This document shows, one piece after another, positions 7,949 to 13,644 of a DNA stretch of 17,341 nt. The stretch is from contig CAJPJR010000043.1 of the NCBI GenBank assembly GCA_905369775.1, forward strand, positions 1-17,341, given 5' to 3'. Each line of letters begins with the position of its first letter. Positions within the stretch are counted from its first letter, which is position 1. Source of the DNA: Prevotellaceae bacterium UBA1746. GTDB taxonomy: Bacteria; Bacteroidota; Bacteroidia; Bacteroidales; Bacteroidaceae. A program made the translations under genes and the position numbers. The notes beneath the pieces were generated by a model, which did not search any database, had not been told where the DNA came from, and saw only the letters and a program-made list of their open reading frames with translations.

Positions 7949-7972
7949 TAAACTTATATACTATCTATCTAA
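7949..7972 (-). promoter_or_regulatory. AT-rich island just upstream of dnaN
   Basis: On the minus strand the stretch contains TAGATAGATAGTATATAAG followed by TTTAG, ending about 10 bp before the dnaN ATG. TAAGTTTA is one base from the -7 consensus TAnnTTTG. It may be a second, near-leaderless start point or an AT-rich leader. No matching -33 element was found. Confidence 0.35.
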
Positions 7973-8111
7973 GGGAGGGTGTGCGTTTTTGCGCGCGGGG
8001 CGCGTCCGGCGGCGCAGCGGTGGCGCACGTCCGGCTGAAAGGGCACACCCGGCGCTGATTTCGGCGCAAAAGCGACGCGAAAAAAATGAGCGGAAACGGG
8101 TGGCTCTGCGA

Positions 8112-8149
8112 CAAAGTTAGGATTTTATTTTGGAATCGGCCCAAAAGTA
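8112..8149 (-). promoter_or_regulatory. Tandem Bacteroidetes-type promoter elements for dnaN
   Basis: Two perfect TAnnTTTG -7 elements are present on the minus strand: TACTTTTG (8142-8149) and TAACTTTG (8112-8119). The TTTTG inside the first lies 22 bp upstream of the second and can serve as its -33 element, slightly long against the usual 19-21 bp. Starts here would give a dnaN leader of about 165-200 nt. Confidence 0.6.
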
Positions 8150-8600
8150 GCCCGTTTTTTCACGCCGGGTGCGCAAGTTGTGGGGTTTTGGCGGGGGACA
8201 GCGGAGCGAGCGTGGGCGAGAATCGGGGTGGATTTTGGGAGATTTTAGCCGCAGATTTTGGTCGATTTTGGTCATCGTTTCGGCGTTTTTCTTGTTTTTT
8301 GGGGGAGGGCGGTCGGCAGTGGGCTTGTGCTCGCGTCGCGTCGGGCGCGGGGCGAAGAAAAAAGGTGCATCCGACAGCACGCGCGCTGTGGGATGCACCG
8401 AAAAAGGGGATCATGGGGCGGAAATCCGTCGAAAACTTGCTCTCAGCTTGTCGGCGAGTGGGTGCCGCTCTCCGCGTGGGCAGAGGGGGGAGGCGGTTTT
8501 CGTTGCGCGGCCGTGACCAACCGCTGTCGGACGGCGCGGAAGTGGAGTTTCGTGGTCGTTTTTTGGTCAGAAAAGGGGGAAGGTTAACGGGTTGGGATGA
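8150..8600. other. Intergenic stretch with a terminator but no gene
   Basis: No gene is supported between the dnaN promoter region and the stop codon at 8601, apart from the terminator at 8358-8399. Positions about 8229-8273 repeat GATTTTGG-like octamers four times. An open frame on the plus strand (8086-8715) runs through the terminator hairpin and into the opposite gene and is not believable. Confidence 0.55.
8358..8399 (-). terminator. Rho-independent terminator of the secreted-protein operon
   Basis: GGTGCATCC (8364-8372) and GGATGCACC (8391-8399) form a perfect 9-bp stem. After one mismatch, 5 more pairs extend it inwards (ACAGC with GCTGT). On the minus strand the stem is followed by six T residues (8358-8363 complement). 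It lies about 200 bp past the stop at 8601 and upstream of the dnaN promoters, insulating dnaN. Confidence 0.85.
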
Positions 8601-9248
8601 CTATTTGTGGGTGTATTTTTCGTATTCGTTGATGTATTCCATCACGAGGTCGATGGCTTCGGGGCGCATGTCTTTGATGCGGGGCTTGTTGACGCAGTCA
8701 TATACGATGGGATAGACCTCTGCCCAGTCGTTGTCCAGCGCGATCTGCGCCTTGACCAGTCCGATGGCGAGCATGAACGATTGTTGGTCGGTGCGCGGAG
8801 TGGTCATGGCCATGCGCACCATTTTGCCCATCGCGGCGGTGTTGAAGTAATTGCTCATCGCACTGAGGTAGACGAGCACGGCCTTCTGTTCGGGCGAGGC
8901 GTGTTTGAAAACGTCTTGCTGCGTGACGCGCTTGCCGGGGGCGATGCCGTATGTGCGTTTGGGGAAGTGTTGGATGCAATAGTTGAGGTAGTCCTTGTAG
9001 GCGGTGAGGCCTTCGATCTCCCAGCCCACGGCGTTGATCAGGGCGAGCTTGACATCGAGGGGATTTGCCTCATCGAAGAGGTAGGCCTTGGCCTCTTCGG
9101 AGAGGACGTTGGGCTGATCGGCGGCGGCTTTGACGATGGGCACGTCGAGATAGGCCTTGTAGAACTCGGTGGAGGTGAGGGCGGAGTCGGCAAAACTCAG
9201 TTGCACGGCCGAGATGAGGAGGGCGAAAAGGAGAAAGAGCTTCTTCAT
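8601..9248 (-). CDS. Secreted protein of unknown function (215 aa)
   Basis: I do not recognise the family. The N-terminus MKKLFLLFALLISAVQLSFA is a clear signal peptide with cleavage after SFA. The mature part is mainly helical in character, rich in Ala, Lys and Tyr, with Cys only in NYCIQH and YDCVNK. There is no lipobox, membrane segment or known catalytic motif. Segments such as EEAKAYLFDEANPLDVKLALINAVGWEIEG and the repeated helical pairs could form a TPR-like or Sel1-like fold, but this is only an impression. It is the second gene of a two-gene unit, 31 bp after the 114-aa protein, and shares its promoter and probable LytTR site. It probably acts in the periplasm or outside the cell. Confidence 0.8.
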   Translation of the reverse strand: MKKLFLLFALLISAVQLSFADSALTSTEFYKAYLDVPIVKAAADQPNVLSEEAKAYLFDEANPLDVKLALINAVGWEIEGLTAYKDYLNYCIQHFPKRTYGIAPGKRVTQQDVFKHASPEQKAVLVYLSAMSNYFNTAAMGKMVRMAMTTPRTDQQSFMLAIGLVKAQIALDNDWAEVYPIVYDCVNKPRIKDMRPEAIDLVMEYINEYEKYTHK

Positions 9249-9279
9249 GGTTTCGAGTGTTGCGGGTTAGGGATAAGGT

Positions 9280-9624
9280 TTAGTGCTTGGTGACGGTGCC
9301 CTTGCGTGTGTTGACGCTGAAGGTGCCGAGGGAGGTTTGGATCTTGTAGACGCGGTTTTTGGCGGAGAGGAGTTTGGCGTTCATGCCCATGCAGGAGTAG
9401 CTGCCGTCGTCGTTTTTGTTGACGGTGATGCGGCCGAAGGGGGTGTTGAGCACGATGTGCTGCTTGTTGGCCTCGGCCACGCCGTAGGTGGTGCCGGCGG
9501 GTGCGTCTTTGACGGCTTGTGCCACTTCTTTGACCACGGCTTTGGTCTGCTCGTTGTTGACCTTTGCGAAACTTGCGGTGGAGGTTGCTGCAACCATCAT
9601 CAGCGCGAACATTACTTTTTTCAT
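9280..9624 (-). CDS. Small secreted protein of unknown function (114 aa)
   Basis: The N-terminus MKKVMFALMMVAATSTASFA is a signal peptide, probably cut after SFA, leaving about 94 residues. The first part (AKVNNEQTKAVVKEVAQAVKDAP) looks like an amphipathic helix. The rest looks like beta strands, with two similar strands TPFGRITVNKNDDG and TSLGTFSVNTRKG about 35 residues apart, and a single Cys in SYSCMG. No known family is recognised. It is the first gene after a very clear promoter, and a 21-bp-spaced direct repeat sits just upstream of that promoter. Its small size, export signal and apparent regulation would fit an extracellular or periplasmic factor of the LytTR system, which is inference. 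The ATG at 9624 is the only start that opens the signal peptide. Confidence 0.8.
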   Translation of the reverse strand: MKKVMFALMMVAATSTASFAKVNNEQTKAVVKEVAQAVKDAPAGTTYGVAEANKQHIVLNTPFGRITVNKNDDGSYSCMGMNAKLLSAKNRVYKIQTSLGTFSVNTRKGTVTKH

Positions 9625-9671
9625 TGTCTTCTATTTTTGATTTGTATTTCGTTGCTGTCTTGATGACAATG

Positions 9672-9703
9672 CAAAAGTAAGCAGTGGGCACGGCGGGGCA
9701 AAA
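9672..9703 (-). promoter_or_regulatory. Consensus Bacteroidetes promoter of the secreted-protein operon
   Basis: The minus strand shows TTTTG (9699-9703) as -33 element, a 19-bp spacer from TTTG, and TACTTTTG (9672-9679) as -7 element. This matches the TTTG-N19-TAnnTTTG rule of Bacteroides-type sigma factor. Transcription should start near 9665, giving a leader of about 40 nt before the ATG at 9624. Confidence 0.85.
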
Positions 9704-9718
9704 CTTTTCGGGGGGCGT

Positions 9719-9750
9719 TGTATGAAATGGCGGGTTTGCTGTATGAATTG
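9719..9750 (-). promoter_or_regulatory. Direct repeat resembling a LytTR-type activator site
   Basis: TGTATGAAATG (9719-9729) and TGTATGAATTG (9740-9750) repeat at exactly 21 bp, two turns of the helix. On the minus strand they read CAWTTCATACA, and the core CAnTTCA recalls the ComE-type LytTR site ACAnTTCAG. The nearer copy ends 15 bp upstream of the -33 element, a fitting place for an activator. A LytTR gene lies 1.3 kb upstream. The assignment is by pattern only. Confidence 0.5.
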
Positions 9751-9913
9751 ACGAACGCTGCTTTCGCCGGCCACGCAAATGGGTGATTTTGTGGGGTTTC
9801 GAGGAGGGAGAAGGGGAACGCTTTCGGGGCGCGGCGGTGGTGTTTGGATTGTTTGGGGGCGGCGCGTGAGGGTTTTGGGCGAGATGGGGTGAGCACTTCT
9901 GTGGCCGAGGGAT

Positions 9914-9958
9914 AAAAAAAGGGTTCATCCGACGCGTGAGGGGGCAGTCGGATGAACC
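9914..9958 (-). terminator. Rho-independent terminator after the membrane-anchored protein
   Basis: GGTTCATCCGAC (9922-9933) and GTCGGATGAACC (9947-9958) form a perfect 12-bp stem with a 13-nt loop. On the minus strand seven T residues follow (9914-9920 complement). It lies about 110 bp past the stop at 10071, beyond the duplicated gene end. Confidence 0.9.
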
Positions 9959-9968
9959 TTTGTGGTGA

Positions 9969-10121
9969 TTTCGGGCGGCGTTGGGGCTTATCGTTTGCGG
10001 AGTACGAGCCAGGGCGCGACGCCGTGGTGCTTGTCGGTGCGCCTGTGGCCGCTTTCGGGCGGCGTTGGCGTTATCGTTTGCGGAGTACGAGCCAAGGCGC
10101 GACGCCGTGGTGCTTGTCAGT
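9969..10121. repeat. Tandem duplication of a gene's 3' end
   Basis: Positions 9969-10038 and 10053-10121 are near-identical copies of about 70 bp with a few substitutions and a one-base length difference. The right copy holds the last 17 or so codons, the TAA stop and 18 bp downstream of the gene at 10071. The left copy is a non-coding remnant that still spells DKHHGVAPWLVLRKR and a stop when read alone. The 14 bp between the copies (10039-10052) are unrelated. Confidence 0.9.
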
Positions 10122-11051
10122 ACGATAGCGGGCAGCTTCTTCGGTGAAATAGGGCGTGCCGTCGGGGGCGCGGTAGAAGCCGCTTTGGTTACCGCCGGTG
10201 AGATAGATGGCATCGACGTAGCCGTATTCGCGCAAGGCGTCGGCAAAGCTCCAAAGGGTTTCGGGGTGGCGCGTGGCGACGACGCAAAGGCGGTCGTCGT
10301 CGGTGCGAACGAGGGCTTTGCGCTCCACTTTGCCGTGGAGGGTGAAGCTCGGGGGGAGTTGGCCGTCGGAAACGAGGACAAACTGGCGGAAGTAGGAGCC
10401 GTCGGCGTCGACCATGGCGCGCCGGAGGTCGTCGAAGCGCGAGATGCCGATGACGGCGTGCCCGTTTTTGAGGGCGCAGTAGCCAAGTCGCGAGACGTCG
10501 CTCTGCTTCTCCTCGCCGTCTACCACCAACGAGCCGATGTATTCGCCGGTGGCGGTGTAGTCGGCGGTGCGGGTGTAGAGGAGCACGTTGTGGTCGGCGG
10601 TGTCGGGCTCGGCGAGGGTGAGTTCGGCCTTGACGTTGTGCCACTCGTAGATGTCGAGCGCCACGCCGAGCACGGAGTCGCGCTTGAGTAGCACTTCCGA
10701 GGGGCCGTTTTCCACGCGCATGCGGTCGAGTTTGCGGAGGTTGTCCGTGGGCGAGACGGAGATGCTCACGCCGAGGTTATAATAATAGTTGTATAGGCGC
10801 GTGGCGGCGTAGAGGCCGACGAGGAGCACGGCGGCGCTCACGAACCACAGGAGGCGAAGGCTCCACGTTCGGAGGGCGCTGCGCTTTTTCACCGCGGGGG
10901 GGAGCTGCCGTTCGTCCTCCACATTGTAGCGCTCGATGGTGATGATGGGGACTTCGCCCACGGCTTCTGCGGTGGGGTCGTCGGTGTCGTGCTCGATCGT
11001 GAAGAGGGGCTGCTCTTGGAGGGGGTTGTCTTCGGTGTGTTCCATGGTCAT
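10071..11051 (-). CDS. Membrane-anchored protein, possibly phosphodiester glycosidase-like
   Basis: The 326-residue protein has an acidic cytoplasmic N-terminus (1-55), a basic patch KKRSALR, one membrane segment (about 66-84) and a large extracytoplasmic domain. The C-terminal stretch DAIYLTGGNQSGFYRAPDG (280-298) resembles the LDGG-S region of the phosphodiester glycosidase (NAGPA/DUF2233) fold, and the preceding WSFADALREYGYVDA would fit its helix. The usual ALNLDGG reads AIYLTGG, so activity is uncertain and the family call is tentative. The ATG at 11051 overlaps the stop of the LytTR gene as ATGA, pointing to translational coupling; a second ATG lies two codons later. The 3' end is duplicated downstream, and a terminator follows. 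Its substrate could be a cell-surface glycan or lipid head group, which is inference. Confidence 0.75.
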   Translation of the reverse strand: MTMEHTEDNPLQEQPLFTIEHDTDDPTAEAVGEVPIITIERYNVEDERQLPPAVKKRSALRTWSLRLLWFVSAAVLLVGLYAATRLYNYYYNLGVSISVSPTDNLRKLDRMRVENGPSEVLLKRDSVLGVALDIYEWHNVKAELTLAEPDTADHNVLLYTRTADYTATGEYIGSLVVDGEEKQSDVSRLGYCALKNGHAVIGISRFDDLRRAMVDADGSYFRQFVLVSDGQLPPSFTLHGKVERKALVRTDDDRLCVVATRHPETLWSFADALREYGYVDAIYLTGGNQSGFYRAPDGTPYFTEEAARYRTDKHHGVAPWLVLRKR

Positions 11052-11401
11052 TTGTGTTCGAGTTCCAAAACGCTCTTCAATTCTTTGAGGGCTTCCTTCG
11101 AAGCTTTGAGTCTGAAACTGCGGTGGGCGCGATAGTCCATGAGTTTCAGCTCTTGATTGGTGACGTTGATGGCGTAAACGAAATTTTTGTTCACGATCAG
11201 GCTTTTGCCCACGCGTAGAAAGAAATTCTGTTGCAGCATGCCGAGGACTTCGGCGAAGTAGTGCAACTGAAACGTCATGGTCACGGATTCGCCGTTGAAG
11301 AGATGCACGTCGCAGTAGTTGCCGGAGGCCTCGATGTAGGCAATATCGTCGGTGGGCACGCGGAAAAGTCCGACGGAGGTGGAGATTTTGAGTCTTTCCA
11401 T
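11048..11401 (-). CDS. Stand-alone LytTR-domain DNA-binding regulator
   Basis: The 117-residue protein is almost entirely a LytTR DNA-binding domain: IAYIEASGNYCDVHLFNGES (20-39), then the long strand-helix QLHYFAEVLGML, FFLRVGKSLIVNKNFVYAI (60-78) and LKLMDYRAHRSFRLKAS. It has no receiver domain, membrane segment or ligand domain, so how it senses a signal is not visible; the co-encoded membrane protein is a candidate partner. The ATG at 11401 starts the domain sensibly. The frame stays open upstream through the 42-bp repeats, but because 42 is a multiple of three that proves nothing. The stop overlaps the next start (ATGA). LytTR proteins bind paired direct repeats about 21 bp apart, as found before the gene at 9624. 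Confidence 0.88.
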   Translation of the reverse strand: MERLKISTSVGLFRVPTDDIAYIEASGNYCDVHLFNGESVTMTFQLHYFAEVLGMLQQNFFLRVGKSLIVNKNFVYAINVTNQELKLMDYRAHRSFRLKASKEALKELKSVLELEHK

Positions 11402-11430
11402 AGTGTCATTGGGCTGGGGGGCGGGCTTGT

Positions 11431-11672
11431 CATGTACCCGTTTTGGCGTTTTTGGGTACATGATGGGTTTCTCATGTACCCGATTTGGTGATTTTGGGTA
11501 CATGATAAGGTTCTCATGTACCCGATTTGGTGATTTTGGGTACATGATAAGGTTCTCATGTACCCGTTTTGGCGATTTTGGGTACATGATAAGGTTCTCA
11601 TGTACCCGATTTGGTGATTTCGGGTACATGATAGGTTTCTCATGTACCCGTTTTGGCGATTTTGGGTACATG
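11431..11672. repeat. Array of six helically phased palindromes (42-bp period)
   Basis: Six units start at 11431, 11473, 11515, 11557, 11599 and 11641. Each has perfect 9-bp arms, CATGTACCC and GGGTACATG, around a 14-bp centre, then a 10-bp spacer (ATAAGGTTCT or close). The centres come in two linked versions: GTTTTGGCG in units 1, 4 and 6, and GATTTGGTG in units 2, 3 and 5. The period of 42 bp equals four helical turns, so all palindromes face the same side of the DNA. The array lies between the Fic stop (11692) and the LytTR start (11401). It could be a multi-site operator or a row of RNA hairpins. Confidence 0.95.
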
Positions 11673-11691
11673 ATAGAGGGCTTTTCAGTGG

Positions 11692-12813
11692 TCAGCAGGA
11701 GGTGATGACCGGAAAATCGGAGGAGTGGTTGACGAAAAGGTCTACAAGCGGGATGTTGATATAGTAGTTTTCGCGCCAGATCTTGACTTTTCGCAGTAGA
11801 CCTTCCTCGACAATGCGATCTAAGTACTTGGTAGCGGTTTTGCGCTGGATGGAAAGGTCGCGAGCCAGGAAGTCGATTTTGGTATAGGGGTGGAAAAACA
11901 GATTGTTCAGTAGTTCGTGTCGATACTGCTTCCCGAAGATGGGTTTGAGTCGTGTCTTGAATTCCTGCATCAATCGGCCTATTCCCTCGACGAGGTGGAT
12001 GGTTTCGTGTGCAGTTTCTTCGATGCCGGTGAGCATGAAGAGCACCCATGCCTCCCATTCGCGGTGGTTGTCGGGCGCGTTGTCCCTGATGGATTGGATG
12101 AGTCGGTAGTAGTCGGTTTTGTTGCGCGTGATGAAGCGGCTCAAGTAGAGGATGGGGAGGTCGAGCAACCCATTGATGACGAGATAGAGTATGTTGATAA
12201 TGCGACCTGTGCGCCCATTGCCGTCAAAAAAAGGGTGTATGCTTTCGAATTGATGGTGGATGATGGCCATTTTGATCAGCGGATCGCAGTCAGAAAGGCT
12301 CTCGTCGTTGATGAAGGCCTCGAGGTTGGCCATTAGGCGTTCGATGTCGGCGGCATCTTGTGGGGGAGTATAGATCACGGCACCGCGTTGGTCTTTGAGT
12401 TGAGTCCCCGGCACTGAGCGGAAACCGGCTTTGTTGTCCACCAATACTTGTTGCACAGCTTTGATCTTGTTGGTGCTGAGTATTTTATCCTCCTTGATCA
12501 GGTTGAAACCATATTGAATGGCTTCGCGATAGTTCAGCACTTCCTTGGTGGCGATGGACACGAAATGGTGCGGCAATTGGAGGTCGGCATGGTAGAGGTC
12601 GTCTTGTGTGGTGACAATGTTTTCTACCTCCGAACTCTCTTTGGCCTCTTGCAGCGTGAGGGTGCTGATGAGTATTTGCTCGTTGGGTATTGTGGAAGCC
12701 AATCCTTTGAGTTCGGCCAGTGCGCGACTTGTTTTTGTGGCTTGTCGCAAGGTGGCTCGCGTTTCGAGGTCGTGAGCGAGGGGAAGTGTTGGGATTAGAT
12801 AGCCGGAATTCAT
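11692..12813 (-). CDS. Fic family protein (class II, with N-terminal inhibitory motif)
   Basis: Fic enzymes usually transfer AMP from ATP to hydroxyl groups of target proteins. The 373-residue protein has the full catalytic motif HPFFDGNGRTGR (193-204) with the key His193. Upstream, SSEVEN (60-65) fits the inhibitory [S/T]xxxE[G/N] motif, so Glu64 would block the ATP site and keep the enzyme off until relieved; this is the N-terminal (class II) arrangement. Residues 130-150 (SVPGTQLKDQRGAVIYTPP) form the usual flap region. Residues about 300-360 look like a winged helix (SIQRKTATKYLDRIVEEGLL), as in SoFic-type proteins. Base composition is clearly less GC-rich than in its neighbours, suggesting later acquisition. 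No separate antitoxin is seen, as expected for class II. It starts 41 bp after the upstream gene, at the ATG at 12813. Confidence 0.93.
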   Translation of the reverse strand: MNSGYLIPTLPLAHDLETRATLRQATKTSRALAELKGLASTIPNEQILISTLTLQEAKESSEVENIVTTQDDLYHADLQLPHHFVSIATKEVLNYREAIQYGFNLIKEDKILSTNKIKAVQQVLVDNKAGFRSVPGTQLKDQRGAVIYTPPQDAADIERLMANLEAFINDESLSDCDPLIKMAIIHHQFESIHPFFDGNGRTGRIINILYLVINGLLDLPILYLSRFITRNKTDYYRLIQSIRDNAPDNHREWEAWVLFMLTGIEETAHETIHLVEGIGRLMQEFKTRLKPIFGKQYRHELLNNLFFHPYTKIDFLARDLSIQRKTATKYLDRIVEEGLLRKVKIWRENYYINIPLVDLFVNHSSDFPVITSC

Positions 12814-12854
12814 AAGTTATTGGAGCTTAGCGTGAATGATTTCCCCCTCCTCGC

Positions 12855-13559
12855 TCACTCCGCGACGAACTTGCGGCCGGCGCGGAGGTAGATGTGGCCG
12901 GGAAGGGGGCGCACGATGCGGCGACCGGCGAGATCGTAGAGGGGCGTGGTCGGCGGGAGGGGCGTGGCGATGCGGGGCAGGGCCGAGGGGGCGGCGTAGG
13001 TGAAGCGCACTACGTAGGTGGTGGAGGCTTCTGCGGGCGCGGTGGGGGTGAGCGTCAGGCGCGCCACGGCATGGCCGTAGCGGTTGGCTTCAAAATGGCC
13101 TTCCAGCTCGAGGGGCAGGCGGGGGTTCTCGGCGGTGAGGCGCGCGTTGCGCGTTTCGTGGTCGCCGCGGGCGGAGAGGAAGTTGCACTCGTGGGTGAGT
13201 CCGCACCACTGGAGGGAAAAGTCCGAAACATTCTCCACCAGCGCCGAGAAGTCGAGGGGGGCGTTGAGGGACTCGTCCGTGCCGACGGTGTAGGAGGCGA
13301 GATCGGGATATTTGAAGTCCACGACCGTGAAGGGGTCGGGGTTGGCGGGATCGTCGGAGGGGTATTCCGTGCGCTGCTCCACGACAGTGATGCGCACCGT
13401 GTCGGCCGGCGAAAGGACTTGGTCGCCGTGGCGCAATACCAAGCGCGCGTTGAGGGGCAGGGTGCCGAGCAAGAGGGCGAAAAGGAGGGCGAAACCGGCG
13501 CTCATGCGCGGCGTGTGGACGGCCGATCGGCCGCGTGTGCGGAAAAAATGGAGGAACAT
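12855..13559 (-). CDS. Secreted protein with a Prevotella-type C-terminal tail
   Basis: The 234-residue product carries a hydrophobic signal segment (AGFALLFALLLGTLPLNA, 21-38). The ATG at 13559 gives a basic n-region before it; the ATG at 13505 would give a shorter signal peptide without basic residues and remains possible. The mature part looks like beta strands with one Cys pair (119 and 125). The C-terminus, PLYDLAGRRIVRPLPGHIYL then RAGRKFV, matches the tail often found on secreted Prevotella proteins, which has a sorting-domain flavour. No enzymatic motif is seen. It lies 85 bp after the Omp28-like gene and probably belongs to the same transcription unit or has a weak promoter of its own at 13573-13580. 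Confidence 0.75.
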   Translation of the reverse strand: MFLHFFRTRGRSAVHTPRMSAGFALLFALLLGTLPLNARLVLRHGDQVLSPADTVRITVVEQRTEYPSDDPANPDPFTVVDFKYPDLASYTVGTDESLNAPLDFSALVENVSDFSLQWCGLTHECNFLSARGDHETRNARLTAENPRLPLELEGHFEANRYGHAVARLTLTPTAPAEASTTYVVRFTYAAPSALPRIATPLPPTTPLYDLAGRRIVRPLPGHIYLRAGRKFVAE

Positions 13560-13572
13560 AGGTGGATTTTTG

Positions 13573-13580
13573 CGAAAGTA
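13573..13580 (-). promoter_or_regulatory. Possible -7 element before the secreted protein
   Basis: TACTTTCG on the minus strand differs by one base from TAnnTTTG and is followed by GCAAAAA. It is 13 bp upstream of the ATG at 13559 and 67 bp upstream of the ATG at 13505. No -33 element is present at the right distance. A similar string precedes the Omp28-like gene. Confidence 0.3.
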
Positions 13581-13644
13581 TTTGACAATATGGGCGTGAT
13601 TTCTCGAGCTGTCGGCCGAGATTTTAGGAGCAAATGGCCGCGCT

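Noticed and set aside
8086..8715. Plus-strand open frame of 209 codons in the gap upstream of dnaN
   Set aside because: It runs through promoter elements and a terminator hairpin and overlaps the end of a real gene on the minus strand; no protein-like features.
9969..10121. attL/attR pair of a present mobile element
   Set aside because: Only 14 bp lie between the copies and there is no integrase or transposase in the window; at most it is a scar.
9245..10486. Minus-strand open frame of 413 codons through the duplicated gene end and terminator
   Set aside because: It crosses two coding genes in another frame, the promoter and the terminator; it is low complexity.
11431..11672. CRISPR array
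   Set aside because: The 10-bp spacers are nearly identical and far too short, and no cas genes are present; the same reasoning removes the 85-bp array.
11402..12058. N-terminal extension of the LytTR protein through the 42-bp repeats (repeated MYPKSPNRVHE)
   Set aside because: The repeats are open in several frames on both strands because 42 is a multiple of three, and further upstream the frame is antisense-free only by overlapping fic. The domain begins naturally at 11401.
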